DNA of 64,000 nt. Origin: Alphaproteobacteria bacterium. Lineage in GTDB: Bacteria; Pseudomonadota; Alphaproteobacteria; UBA8366. The stretch covers positions 1 to 64,000 of the forward strand of contig WHUA01000005.1 of NCBI GenBank assembly GCA_009377445.1, in the 5' to 3' direction. Shown here one piece after another: positions 17,295 to 25,760 of this stretch (within the stretch, counting starts at the first letter, position 1; the number at the start of each line of letters is the position of its first letter). The position numbers were made by a program, and so were the translations under genes. The notes beneath the pieces are model-generated. The model was not told the origin of the DNA. It was given only the letters and a program-made list of their open reading frames with translations, and ran no database searches.

Positions 17295-18140
17295 TCAAAC
17301 CGGCCGGTCGCCCGACATTTGCACCCGGTGCATGATGCGGGGGAATTCCCAGACGTCGTTGACGGCGATGTGCATGGTGCAGCGATTGTCCCAGACGGTG
17401 ACGGAGCCTTTCTCCCAACGGAAGCGGCATGTGAATTCCGGGCGCGTCGCGTGCTCCCAGAGGAAGTCGAGCAGCGGCCGGCTCTCTTCCGCCGTCATGC
17501 CGGAAAAGCGCTGCGTGTAGGACCTGTTGACGAACAAGGCCTTGCGCCCCGATTCCGGATGCGTGCGAACGACGGGATGCTCGGCCACCGTCTCGCGCCA
17601 ATCGGCGTCTTCGCGCACCTTGGTCGAGCGGTGCTTGTTGCGGCCGGCCTGTGGGCCCGCGACCGTGATATCGCTGTGCACGGCGGTCAGGTTGGACAGC
17701 CGCTCCTTCATCCCGCCGGACAGCGTCTCGTAGGCAAGGTACTGATTGGCGAACAGCGTGTCTCCGCCATAGGGCGGCACGTCGACCGCATACAGCACCG
17801 CGCCGCACGGCGGCTCCCGCATGCAGGTGGTATCGGTATGCCAGTCTTCGCCGACGATCCTCTGGTCGCCGGGCATGCGGCGGATACGCACGATGTCCGG
17901 GTAGGGCCCCTCCGTCACCAGGTTCGGATGGCGGAAGAGCGGCGCGAACCGCCGGCCGAAGGCGGTCAGGGCCTCGTCGTCGAGGGTTTGGCCGCGGAAG
18001 AATATGACCAGGTTGGCAACCCAGGCGCGCCGGATCTCGGCGAAGGTGGCGTTGTCGATGGGGCGGCTGATGTCGACCCCCCCGATCTCGGCGCCGAGCG
18101 CACCGGCAATCGGCGAGACGGTGATGCGATCGTAGGACAT
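17295..18140 (-). CDS. TauD/TfdA-family Fe(II)/2-oxoglutarate dioxygenase
   Basis: A 281-residue enzyme from ATG 18140. The iron site is H101-T-D103 (EDWHTDTT) and H257 (CTMHIAVND); the 2-oxoglutarate-binding arginine is R268 or R272 near the end. The start SPIAGALGAEIGGVDIS is typical. Family members hydroxylate taurine, 2,4-D, alkyl sulfates or similar acids; this one is nearer the alpha-ketoglutarate-dependent taurine/2,4-D group in general but the substrate is open. It is a single gene, ended by the leftward terminator at 16981 if transcripts pass through the intervening locus. Confidence 0.9.
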   Translation of the reverse strand: MSYDRITVSPIAGALGAEIGGVDISRPIDNATFAEIRRAWVANLVIFFRGQTLDDEALTAFGRRFAPLFRHPNLVTEGPYPDIVRIRRMPGDQRIVGEDWHTDTTCMREPPCGAVLYAVDVPPYGGDTLFANQYLAYETLSGGMKERLSNLTAVHSDITVAGPQAGRNKHRSTKVREDADWRETVAEHPVVRTHPESGRKALFVNRSYTQRFSGMTAEESRPLLDFLWEHATRPEFTCRFRWEKGSVTVWDNRCTMHIAVNDVWEFPRIMHRVQMSGDRPV

Positions 18141-18362
18141 GGCGATAGCCCTCGAAATCCGTCGGTTGCGAATTCCGATATGATCTACCGTTCCGCAATT
18201 GCGGGCAAGCGGGGGTGGTCTTTCCCTCGCACCCGGAAAGGAACGAGCGGCCCCGAGTCGGCGTTATTGTAAAGATTGGCCACGCCGCGATGCCCTTTCA
18301 GGGCGGCACTAAGCCACTGCTTCGAAAGAACGACCGGCGCGAGCGCGATGAGATGTTAACAA

Positions 18363-18959
18363 ATGCGGCTGAATATGATTTCGTGCACGGAACGATTCGA
18401 CGTTGCACAAGCTCGAACCGATAGCGAAGATATGCGAATGACGTTGAATCCGACCACGCCCTCCCGGAGTGTCCCGCCACGCGTTCCGCTCGGCGTTCAA
18501 CCCAGCGCCCAACTAAGCGCCCAACCTAGCACACGGCCCAACGACCGGACCGGCAAGGAGCGAGGGCAGACGAAGCACGAGGCTCTCGACGCCATCCGCG
18601 TCCTCATCGTCGAGGACGAATGGGTGCTCGCGGCCTCGGCCGAGGCTGCCCTGGAGGAGGCGCGCTGCATCGTCGTCGGAATAGCGACGACCGCGGATGA
18701 AGCGATCGGGCTTGCCGAGGCTGAGCGGCCCGACCTGGCGCTGATGGATATCCGCTTGCGCGGCCCGCGCGACGGCATCGACGCCGCCCGCGAAATCCGC
18801 AACCGCTTCGGGATACGATCGCTTTTCGTCACCGCGCATTCCGATGCCGAAACCCGCCGCCAGGGCGACGAGGCCGATCCCGTCGGCTGGATCCAGAAGC
18901 CGGTCTCCGGCGACGACCTCGTCGCCTATGTCTACGCCTGCCTGGGCCGCCGCAGGTGA
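18363..18959 (+). CDS. response regulator, receiver domain only
   Basis: Up to 198 residues; ATG 18363 and ATG 18432 are both possible starts. A disordered N-terminal stretch rich in Ser, Pro, Gln and Arg (residues about 30-75, with the repeat SAQLSAQPS) precedes a single receiver domain (about 77-195). The acidic pair E84-D85, phospho-acceptor D129 (LALMDIRL), T157 and K179 (WIQKPV) are all present. There is no output domain, so it probably passes a signal by protein contact. Its last 28 bases overlap, antisense, the gene scar at 18932-19139. Confidence 0.82.
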   Translation: MRLNMISCTERFDVAQARTDSEDMRMTLNPTTPSRSVPPRVPLGVQPSAQLSAQPSTRPNDRTGKERGQTKHEALDAIRVLIVEDEWVLAASAEAALEEARCIVVGIATTADEAIGLAEAERPDLALMDIRLRGPRDGIDAAREIRNRFGIRSLFVTAHSDAETRRQGDEADPVGWIQKPVSGDDLVAYVYACLGRRR

Positions 18960-19139
18960 GCGGATACTGACATCGCGAGATACGCCAGCGCCAACGGCGG
19001 CACGGCCTGCACGGCCATGAGATAACGCGCCTCGATGTGCACCATCCCGAACAGCGGCAACACACCCAGATGGCCGGCCGACGAACCACCAGTGGGTCGC
19101 TTCGGCTTCCGCCTCGGCTGCGTAAGCCGCTTGCTCCAT
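18932..19139 (-). pseudogene. fused remnant of a methyltransferase and a GT39-like membrane protein
   Basis: From ATG 19139, three bases after the asparagine synthetase stop, the frame encodes MEQAAYAAEAEAEATHWWF then VGR, the diagnostic start of a SAM-dependent methyltransferase (compare ETHWWWVARRK in the intact gene at 50615). After about 22 codons the homology stops. In another frame the DNA continues as HLGVLPLFGMVHIEARYLMA then VQAVPPLALAYLAM, the usual end of a GT39/PMT-like polytopic glycosyltransferase, closing at TAG 18932. A deletion seems to have joined the head of one gene to the tail of another. It cannot encode either product. Confidence 0.72.
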
Positions 19140-19142
19140 CGC

Positions 19143-20996
19143 CTATGCTCCGCGGCCGTACTGCACGCTCAGCCACGCCCACAACGGGAGCCGGTTGTCC
19201 TTCATCCCGGCGCGGTGCTCGGCCCAAAGGCGATCGATCGCCTGCATCCGCACGCCGGGGATGGGCCGGCGCGGCGGCTCGGCCGGCACGGAACGGAGCC
19301 ACTCGGTCAATGGAATGCCGAAGCCCTTCTTCGGGCGATTCAGGATGGCGTCGTCGAGCATGCCGCCGAGGGCCTTGCGCAGGAGATACTTGCCTTGACC
19401 ATTGCGGAACTTGAAGCGCGACGGCAGGCGGCGGCAGAAATCGACCAGGTCGTTGTCCAGGAAAATAGCGCGGCTTTCGAGAGAGGCGCTCATCGCCGCC
19501 CGATCCATCTTGGTCAGGATGTCGTCCTGAAGGTAGAGGTTGGTATAGAACTCCATCGTCCGGTCGAGCAGCGACAGTCCCTTGCCGCCGTCCCATAGCG
19601 CGAGCGCCTCCGAATAGAGGTCTTCGATGGCGATCGGCTCCTCGAACACGTCGCGCGCCGACTGCGGATCGAGCGGCGCGAGCCAGGCCGGGTTCCAAAG
19701 CTCCGGCGGGAACGAGAGTCCGGACAGCGTCTTCTTCAGCTTGAAATCGATGCTCATGTTGCGGACGGAGACCGGCAGCCGCGCCGCCATGGCGTCGAGC
19801 ATGCGATGCATCGGCTTCGGCACGACGGAATGATACAGCCGGGCGGGCCCGAGCGCCCTGAACGGATCGTATCCGGCGAAAAGCTCGTCGCCGCCGTCGC
19901 CCGACAGCGCCACCGTGACGTGGCGGCGGGCGAAGCGGCACAGCAGCGTGCAGGGAAGTATCGAGGCATCGGCCATCGGCTCGTCGAGATGCGCCAGGAC
20001 GGGACGGATCTCGTCGCGCATGTGGTCCACGTCGATCACGTCGACGCGATGGTGCGCGCCATAGCGGCGCGCGACGCTTTCCGCGTAAGGGGATTCGTCG
20101 TAGGAGGCTTCGTTGAATCCGATGGTGAAGGTCCGGATCGGGCCGTCCGTCTCGTGGCGGCTGGCGAATATCAGGGTCGTGCTGGAATCGATGCCGCCCG
20201 AGAGAAACACGCCCAGCGGCACGTCGCTCATCATGCGGCGCTGGACCGCGCGGTCGAGCAGGCTTCGCAGCTCCTCGATCAGCCGCGGCTCGTCGGCGTC
20301 GCCGAGCCCTTCGTCGGGCTCCAGCGCGAAACGCCAGTACCGCTCCACGCGCATGGCCGGGCCGTCGGCGTCGACCCGCATCCAGCAGCCGCCGGGAAGC
20401 TTTCGCGTGCCCTCGAGAAAGGCGTTGGGCGCCGGAATGAACCCGTGGCCGAACAGCTTCTGCAAGGCCCGGCCGTCGATCGTGCGGCCGACCGCCGGGT
20501 GCTCGGCCAGCGCCGACAGCTCGGACGCGAAGCCGAAGAAGCCGTTCTTGAAGGCGTAGTACAGCGGCTTTTCGCCGAACCGGTCGCGCGCCAGGAAAAG
20601 CCGGCGGCGCGGGCGGTCGAAGATGCAGAAGGAAAACATGCCGTTCAGCCGCCGCGGCAGGTCCTCTCCCCATTCCTTGTAGCCGTGGACGAGGACTTCC
20701 GTGTCCGAATGGTCCGTCTGGAACTTATGGCCTTTCGCCTGCAGCTCGCGGCGCAGTTCCAGGTGATTGTAGATCTCGCCGTTGAAGACGACGCCGACAT
20801 CGCCGCCGCCGTCCCACATGGGCTGGTAGCCCCCGGCGATATCGACGATCGCGAGACGCCGGTGGCCGAGGTGGACGGGCATGTCCGGCGCGCTATAGAG
20901 CCCCTCCCCGTCCGGCCCGCGATGCAGCAGCGCCCGCGTCATCCGCGCCAGGTCGCCGCGGTCGCCCGGCCCCACGAACCCCGCGATCCCGCACAT
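19143..20996 (-). CDS. asnB: asparagine synthetase (glutamine-hydrolysing)
   Basis: A 617-residue class-II amidotransferase starting MCGIAGFVG, with C2 as the glutaminase nucleophile. The N-terminal domain (to about 210) includes RRLAIVDIAGGYQPM, NGEIYNH and SDTEVLVHGY; the synthetase domain has the ATP pyrophosphatase loop GVFLSGGIDSSTT and SGDGGDELFAGYD. It transfers glutamine nitrogen to an aspartyl or similar acyl group through an adenylate. Followed three bases later by the methyltransferase/glycosyltransferase scar, it probably belonged to a polysaccharide or modification operon, where such enzymes amidate sugars, rather than to plain asparagine supply. Confidence 0.9.
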   Translation of the reverse strand: MCGIAGFVGPGDRGDLARMTRALLHRGPDGEGLYSAPDMPVHLGHRRLAIVDIAGGYQPMWDGGGDVGVVFNGEIYNHLELRRELQAKGHKFQTDHSDTEVLVHGYKEWGEDLPRRLNGMFSFCIFDRPRRRLFLARDRFGEKPLYYAFKNGFFGFASELSALAEHPAVGRTIDGRALQKLFGHGFIPAPNAFLEGTRKLPGGCWMRVDADGPAMRVERYWRFALEPDEGLGDADEPRLIEELRSLLDRAVQRRMMSDVPLGVFLSGGIDSSTTLIFASRHETDGPIRTFTIGFNEASYDESPYAESVARRYGAHHRVDVIDVDHMRDEIRPVLAHLDEPMADASILPCTLLCRFARRHVTVALSGDGGDELFAGYDPFRALGPARLYHSVVPKPMHRMLDAMAARLPVSVRNMSIDFKLKKTLSGLSFPPELWNPAWLAPLDPQSARDVFEEPIAIEDLYSEALALWDGGKGLSLLDRTMEFYTNLYLQDDILTKMDRAAMSASLESRAIFLDNDLVDFCRRLPSRFKFRNGQGKYLLRKALGGMLDDAILNRPKKGFGIPLTEWLRSVPAEPPRRPIPGVRMQAIDRLWAEHRAGMKDNRLPLWAWLSVQYGRGA

Positions 20997-21112
20997 CAGG
21001 CCGGGTCTTCGTCGTACACGGGTGATATCACCGAGACCTTATCGGAGTCCTGGGCGGAAAGGAGTGCCTTGGCGGAGCTGCTGCTCGTCACGATGTCCTC
21101 GAATCACGCCGC

Positions 21113-21328
21113 ATGAAACCGGGCCGAAGAGTACCCATTTGCCCTTCCCGCGGCAATATTCGACGGCGGCAGGACCTGTTGAGCTATGACGAGGTGACGG
21201 AGAAGTTCCGGGAATGCGCGGACTATGCCGAATGGCTGGGCGACAAGGCCGCGCGGATCGTGACGCTGGTGCGGGATTTCGAGACGCTGGCCGATGTGCG
21301 GGCGCTGACGGCGGCGTTGTCGGGATAG
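21113..21328 (+). pseudogene. C-terminal fragment of an MmgE/PrpD-type protein
   Basis: The 71-codon frame from ATG 21113 reads LSYDEVTEKFRECADYAEWL and ends IVTLVRDFETLADVRALT. This is the pattern of the last 50 residues of MmgE/PrpD-family proteins (2-methylcitrate dehydratase-like), which are normally about 450 residues long. There is no ribosome binding site and the rest of the gene is absent. It is a decayed relic next to the deletion-prone asnB region. Confidence 0.6.
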
Positions 21329-21370
21329 GCCCAGGAAGATGGATGGCAGGAGATTAGGACAAACGTGGTG

Positions 21371-21453
21371 CGTGCTTCGACAGGCTCAGCATGAGGTCTT
21401 TTCTCAATGCCACGAAAAATCTACCTCATCCTGAGCCTGTCGAAGGACGCACG
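21371..21453. repeat. palindromic extragenic repeat, family 1, copy A
   Basis: Two inverted arms, gtgcttcgacaggctcagca and cctgagcctgtcgaaggac, separated by about 30 bases, fold into a long imperfect hairpin. It fills the gap between the MmgE/PrpD relic and the aldehyde dehydrogenase gene. The same arms recur at six more places in this window. Confidence 0.85.
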
Positions 21454-21470
21454 TCAGTCATGCAGCCCCC

Positions 21471-22973
21471 TCACCCCGCGTCGAACACGATGCCCTGCGC
21501 CAGCGGCAGCTCGCGCGAATAGTTGACCGTGTTGGTGGCGCGCCGCATGTAGGCCTTCCAGGCGTCGGAGCCGGACTCGCGGCCGCCGCCGGTGTCTTTC
21601 TCGCCGCCGAACGCGCCGCCGATCTCCGCCCCGCTCGGGCCGATGTTGACGTTGGCGATGCCGCAGTCGCTGCCCTCGGCCGACAGGAACGCCTCCGCCT
21701 CGCGCAGGTCGTTGGTGAAGATGCAGGAGGACAGGCCCTGCGGCACGCCGTTGTGGAGCGCGATCGCTTCGTCGAGCGCGCTGTACTTCATGACGTAGAG
21801 GATCGGCGCGAAGGTCTCCTCCCGCACCGTTTCCGTCTGCTCCGGCATCTCGACGATGGCCGGCTCGACGTACCAGCCGTCGGGGTAGGTCTTTGCGATG
21901 ACCCGCTTGCCGCCGGTGACGATCCCGCCCTCGCCCGCCGCATGCGCCAGCGCCGCCTGCATCCGCTCGTAGGCGGCGCGTCCGATCAGCGGGCCCACTA
22001 GGACGCCCGGCTCCAGCGGATTGCCGATCTTGATCGAGGCATAGGCCTGCTTCAGCCGCGGCAGCAGCGTATCGTAGACGTGCTCGTGCACGATCAGGCG
22101 GCGGAGCGACGTGCAGCGCTGACCCGCCGTGCCGACCGCGCTGAACAGGATGGCGCGCACCGCGAGGTCGATATCCGCCGACGGCGCCACGACCATCCCG
22201 TTGTTGCCGCCGAGCTCGAGCAGCGCGCGGCCGAGGCGCGCGGCGACCGCGGGCCCGACCTCGCGGCCCATGCGGCAGCTTCCGGTCGCGCTGATCAGCG
22301 GCAGGCGGCGGTCGGCGACCAGCCGCTCGCCGATCTCGCGGTCGCCGACGACGACTTCCATCAGCCCGTCCGGCGCGTCGCCGAAGCGGGCGAGCGCGCG
22401 CCCGAAGATGTTCTTGCAGGCGAGCGCCGAGAGCGGCGTCTCCTCCGACGGCTTCCACACGACCGTGTCGCCGCAGACGAGCGCGATGGCGAAGTTCCAG
22501 GACCAGACGGCGACGGGGAAGTTGAAGGCGCTGATCACGCCGACCGCGCCGAGCGGATGCCAGGTCTCCATCATCCGGTGGCCCGGCCGCTCCGACGCCA
22601 TGGTCAGGCCATAGAGCTGGCGCGACAGCCCGACCGCGAAGTCGCAGATGTCGATCATCTCCTGCACTTCGCCGAGGCCTTCCTGGAGGATCTTGCCCGA
22701 TTCGAGGGACACCAGCGATCCAAGCGGCTCCTTGGCCCGGCGCAGCTCCTCGCCGAGCAGGCGGATCAACTCGCCCCGCCGCGGCGGCGGCACGCTGCGC
22801 CAGGCGAGGAAGCCGGCATGCGCGCGGGCGATCTTCGCGTCGAGCGTCTTCCCGGTATCGGTGGCGACGTGCGCGATCTCGCGCCCATCGATCGGGCTGC
22901 GCACCGGCAGCTTGCCCGACGACCGGATCGCGGCGTCGAGGCCGAGCGCTTCGAAGATCGCGGCGTCATCCAT
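21471..22973 (-). CDS. aldehyde dehydrogenase, ALDH7 (alpha-aminoadipic semialdehyde) type
   Basis: A 500-residue NAD(P)-dependent dehydrogenase from ATG 22973, behind GAGGAGG. Key residues are N151 (ISAFNFPV), E253 (LLELGGNN) and the nucleophile C287 (GTAGQRCTSL). The GGNNG and GTAGQRCTS context with the tail GIANVNIGPSGAEIGGAFGG fits the ALDH7/antiquitin group, which oxidises alpha-aminoadipic semialdehyde to alpha-aminoadipate in lysine catabolism. Its start overlaps the end of the saccharopine dehydrogenase-like gene by eight bases, so the two are coupled. Confidence 0.87.
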   Translation of the reverse strand: MDDAAIFEALGLDAAIRSSGKLPVRSPIDGREIAHVATDTGKTLDAKIARAHAGFLAWRSVPPPRRGELIRLLGEELRRAKEPLGSLVSLESGKILQEGLGEVQEMIDICDFAVGLSRQLYGLTMASERPGHRMMETWHPLGAVGVISAFNFPVAVWSWNFAIALVCGDTVVWKPSEETPLSALACKNIFGRALARFGDAPDGLMEVVVGDREIGERLVADRRLPLISATGSCRMGREVGPAVAARLGRALLELGGNNGMVVAPSADIDLAVRAILFSAVGTAGQRCTSLRRLIVHEHVYDTLLPRLKQAYASIKIGNPLEPGVLVGPLIGRAAYERMQAALAHAAGEGGIVTGGKRVIAKTYPDGWYVEPAIVEMPEQTETVREETFAPILYVMKYSALDEAIALHNGVPQGLSSCIFTNDLREAEAFLSAEGSDCGIANVNIGPSGAEIGGAFGGEKDTGGGRESGSDAWKAYMRRATNTVNYSRELPLAQGIVFDAG

Positions 22974-24057
22974 GAGGTCGCCTCCTCTCCGCATAATACC
23001 GGCCGAAACGGTTCGCCATGAACTTGTCGAACGGCACGTCCTCCTGGCGGACGAAGCCCTTCATCGGCAGGATACTCTCGCGCATCAGGTCGACCATGGC
23101 GCAGACGCCGGCCGATGTGGTGATCTGGATCGCGCTCCAGGTCGTGCCGTTGATCTCGCGGCTGTAGATCTTGCTGGCATAGGATTCCTGCGTCAGGCGT
23201 CCGGCCCGCTTGCCGGTGACCGTGACGAAGATCAGCACGACGTCCTGGAGCGTCATCGGGATCGCCGTCTCCAGCACGTCCTTGAACAGCTCCCGCCGCT
23301 GGCCGAGCTTGAGGTCGTCGACCAGCATCTTCATGCGCTCGCAATGGCCGGGATAGCGCACGGTCTTGTAGTTGACCTCGCGCGCCTTGCCGCGGAACGT
23401 CTCGCACAGCGTGCCGAGCCCGCCCGAGGTGTTGAACGCCTCGTAGGTGATGCCGTCGAGCGAGAACTGCTCGATCCCCTGCAGCGGAAGCACCTCGATC
23501 GGCTTGCCCTCGTGGATCGCCTCGCACGGGTTGCAGTACTCGTTGATCAGGCCGTCCGTGCTCCAGGTCAGATTGTAATTCAGCGCGTTGGTCGGATACT
23601 GCGGCAGCGCGCCGACGCGGAGCCGCACCGTCTCCAGGCTCTCGAACCGGCGCGCCACGTCGTTGGCGGCGACCGAGACGAAGCCGGGCGCGAGCCCGCA
23701 TTGCGGCATGAACACCTGCTCGGCGCCCTTGGCGATCTCGCGCACGCGCCGGGTCGTCTCGACATCCTCGGTCAGGTCGAAGTAATGCAGGCCGCAATCG
23801 CGCGCGGCTTCGGCGACGCCGCCGTTGAGGAAGAACGGCAGCGCGCTGATCACCGCGTCGCCCCTGGCCAACAGCTTGCGGAGCGCCTCGGCGTCCTCCA
23901 CGTCGAGCGTTTGGCGCTCGACATCGTCGCGGTGCAGCAGATCGAGGATCCCTTTGTCGCGGTCGGCGACGATCAGGTCGTAATCGCCGCTGGAGCCGAG
24001 CAGTTCGACGATCGCCGCCCCGATCTTACCGCCGCCGAGAACGATGATCTTGTTCAT
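22966..24057 (-). CDS. saccharopine dehydrogenase-like oxidoreductase
   Basis: A 363-residue protein from ATG 24057, which is well spaced from AAGGAGTG; the alternative GTG 24063 is less so. It has a Rossmann start (IIVLGGGKIGAAIVELLG), the saccharopine-dehydrogenase signatures CGLHYFDLTED and PQCGLAPGFVSV, and a C-terminal substrate domain (YPGHCERMKML). It would release alpha-aminoadipic semialdehyde and glutamate from saccharopine. The next gene encodes the enzyme type that takes that semialdehyde. No lysine-ketoglutarate reductase is visible in the window. Confidence 0.85.
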   Translation of the reverse strand: MNKIIVLGGGKIGAAIVELLGSSGDYDLIVADRDKGILDLLHRDDVERQTLDVEDAEALRKLLARGDAVISALPFFLNGGVAEAARDCGLHYFDLTEDVETTRRVREIAKGAEQVFMPQCGLAPGFVSVAANDVARRFESLETVRLRVGALPQYPTNALNYNLTWSTDGLINEYCNPCEAIHEGKPIEVLPLQGIEQFSLDGITYEAFNTSGGLGTLCETFRGKAREVNYKTVRYPGHCERMKMLVDDLKLGQRRELFKDVLETAIPMTLQDVVLIFVTVTGKRAGRLTQESYASKIYSREINGTTWSAIQITTSAGVCAMVDLMRESILPMKGFVRQEDVPFDKFMANRFGRYYAERRRPHG

Positions 24058-24097
24058 CGACACACTCCTTTTTCACAGCGCGCCACAAAGTCCTCCC

Positions 24098-24240
24098 CTC
24101 TTGCGGGGCATGGCAATCGCATTTGCGTATCTTGCACGAACGCCGTGCGTCCTTCGACGGGCTCAGGATGAGGGAGAATCTTTGTGGCATTGAGAAGAAA
24201 CCTCATGCTGAGCTTGTCGAAGCACGCACCCCGCTTGTCC
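24098..24240. repeat. palindromic extragenic repeat, family 1, copy B (extended)
   Basis: The core hairpin (24144-24229) has arms ccttcgacgggctcaggatg and catgctgagcttgtcgaagc. Outside the core the sequence also matches, in reverse complement and with few differences, the region around copy F (about 40270-40415), so the repeated unit is about 140 bases long and not just the palindrome. It occupies the gap between the saccharopine dehydrogenase-like and FAD oxidoreductase genes. Confidence 0.85.
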
Positions 24241-24314
24241 CAATTGCCGCGAGCACCCTCAAATGCGATTCCCCTGCCCCGCAAGGACGGAGGGACAAAT
24301 GCCGACCGGCACCG

Positions 24315-25613
24315 CTACAAATGCAGCGCGTCCTGCATTCCCTTGTACCAGATGATCGGGCCCATGAACCACGGCCGGCCGGTGTAGAGCGGCCTTGTCG
24401 GGTGCGCCGTGTCGAACGGGTTCGCCGCGTCCGGCGAGCCGATCGCTTTGAGCGCGGTCTTGCGGCCGAGATATGTCGCCATCGCCACGCCGCTGCCGCA
24501 GTATCCGGCGGCGTAGTAGATCCCATCCTGCTGCGCCATGTGCGGCAGGTGGTCGAAGGTGTAGGCGATGAAGCCGGCCCAGCTATGGGTGATGCGCACC
24601 TCGCGCAGCTCCGGGAACAGCGCGACCAGCCTCTTATATAAGTGCGTGCCGCTGCTGCGCGGGTCGTTGACCTCGCGCTGCCCTGCCCGGCCGCCGAACA
24701 GGATGCGCCGGCCGTCCGGCGAGGTGCGGTAGTAATGATGCAGCTTGCAGGTGTCCCCGAGCTGGCGCGCGCCGGGCATGAGCTTCGCCATGAGATCGGG
24801 CGGCAGCGGCTCGGTCGCGATGATCTGGCTTTGCAGCGGGATGAGGCGGCGCTTGAGCCAGGGCGACAGGTCGCCGCCGTAGCCGTTGGTGGCGACCACG
24901 ACCTGCTTGGCATGGACCTTCGAGCCGCCGGCCGCGACGACGAAGCTGTCGCCGTCGCGCGCGATGGCCGTGACCGCCGTGCGGCCGAGCACGGTGGCGC
25001 CGGCCGCGCGCACGCGCTCCAGCAGCCCGGTGTGATAGAGGCCCGGATGCAGGTTGCCGTCCCACGCCGTGAAGCGGCCGCCGTGGTAGTGATCGGTGCC
25101 GATGAAGCGGCGCTGCTCGGCGCGCGGGACCATGTGACCTTCGAAGCCGAGATGCTTTCGCTGCAGATCGAGGTCGCGCTCCAGCGACTCGTAATCGCCC
25201 GGGCGGTGCGCGCCGGTGAAACGGCCGACCCGCGCGAAGTTGCACTCGATCTTTTCGTCCGTGATGACGGATGCCAGCGTGGCCAGCGCCTCGCGCGCGC
25301 CACGGTAATACGCGGACGCCTGCTCCAAACCGAATTTCCCGATCATCGAGGCGAAGGAGATGCGGAGGTTGGCGCCGAACGCGCCGCCGTTGCGCGAGCT
25401 GGCGCCGAAGCCGGGATCATCCTTCTCCAGCACCAGGACGTGGCGGCCGGCGCGGGCGAGCGTGAGCGCGGCGGATAGCCCCGTGTAACCCGATCCGACG
25501 ATGGCGACGTCGGCGCGTTCCGGCGCCAGCGCCTCCGGCGCGGCCACCCGCGGCGCGGCCTCCCACCAATATGGGGTGAACTTCACGTCCTCGCTGTAGA
25601 AGCTGATGTCCAT
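24315..25613 (-). CDS. FAD-dependent oxidoreductase, DAO/PuuB type
   Basis: A 432-residue flavoprotein from ATG 25613. After a short lead (YWWEAAPR) comes the dinucleotide fold ADVAIVGSGYTGLSAALTLA, then the GASSRNGGAFG motif, and near the end AGFIAYTFDHLPHM and YYAAGYCGSGVAMA. The pattern is that of gamma-glutamylputrescine oxidase and relatives, which oxidise secondary amines of amino-acid derivatives. It lies upstream of the saccharopine dehydrogenase/ALDH pair on the same strand but separated by a 257-base repeat-bearing gap. A role in the same amine or lysine catabolism is inferred. Confidence 0.85.
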   Translation of the reverse strand: MDISFYSEDVKFTPYWWEAAPRVAAPEALAPERADVAIVGSGYTGLSAALTLARAGRHVLVLEKDDPGFGASSRNGGAFGANLRISFASMIGKFGLEQASAYYRGAREALATLASVITDEKIECNFARVGRFTGAHRPGDYESLERDLDLQRKHLGFEGHMVPRAEQRRFIGTDHYHGGRFTAWDGNLHPGLYHTGLLERVRAAGATVLGRTAVTAIARDGDSFVVAAGGSKVHAKQVVVATNGYGGDLSPWLKRRLIPLQSQIIATEPLPPDLMAKLMPGARQLGDTCKLHHYYRTSPDGRRILFGGRAGQREVNDPRSSGTHLYKRLVALFPELREVRITHSWAGFIAYTFDHLPHMAQQDGIYYAAGYCGSGVAMATYLGRKTALKAIGSPDAANPFDTAHPTRPLYTGRPWFMGPIIWYKGMQDALHL

Positions 25614-25637
25614 GACGATGCCCTCCCGGCAGCGGTC

Positions 25638-25726
25638 TCATGCTTCGACAAGCTCAGCATGAGGCTCTTTTTTACATTTTAGATCAATATTCTATCCCCT
25701 CACCCAGAGCCTGTCGAAGGGTGAGG
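25638..25726. repeat. palindromic extragenic repeat, family 1, copy C
   Basis: Arms catgcttcgacaagctcagc and cagagcctgtcgaagggtga flank an AT-rich loop of about 30 bases. It lies between the FAD oxidoreductase start and the glycosyltransferase stop. Confidence 0.8.
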
Positions 25727-25760
25727 CGGCGCCAATTGTAGCCCCAAGCCGGAATCCCGC

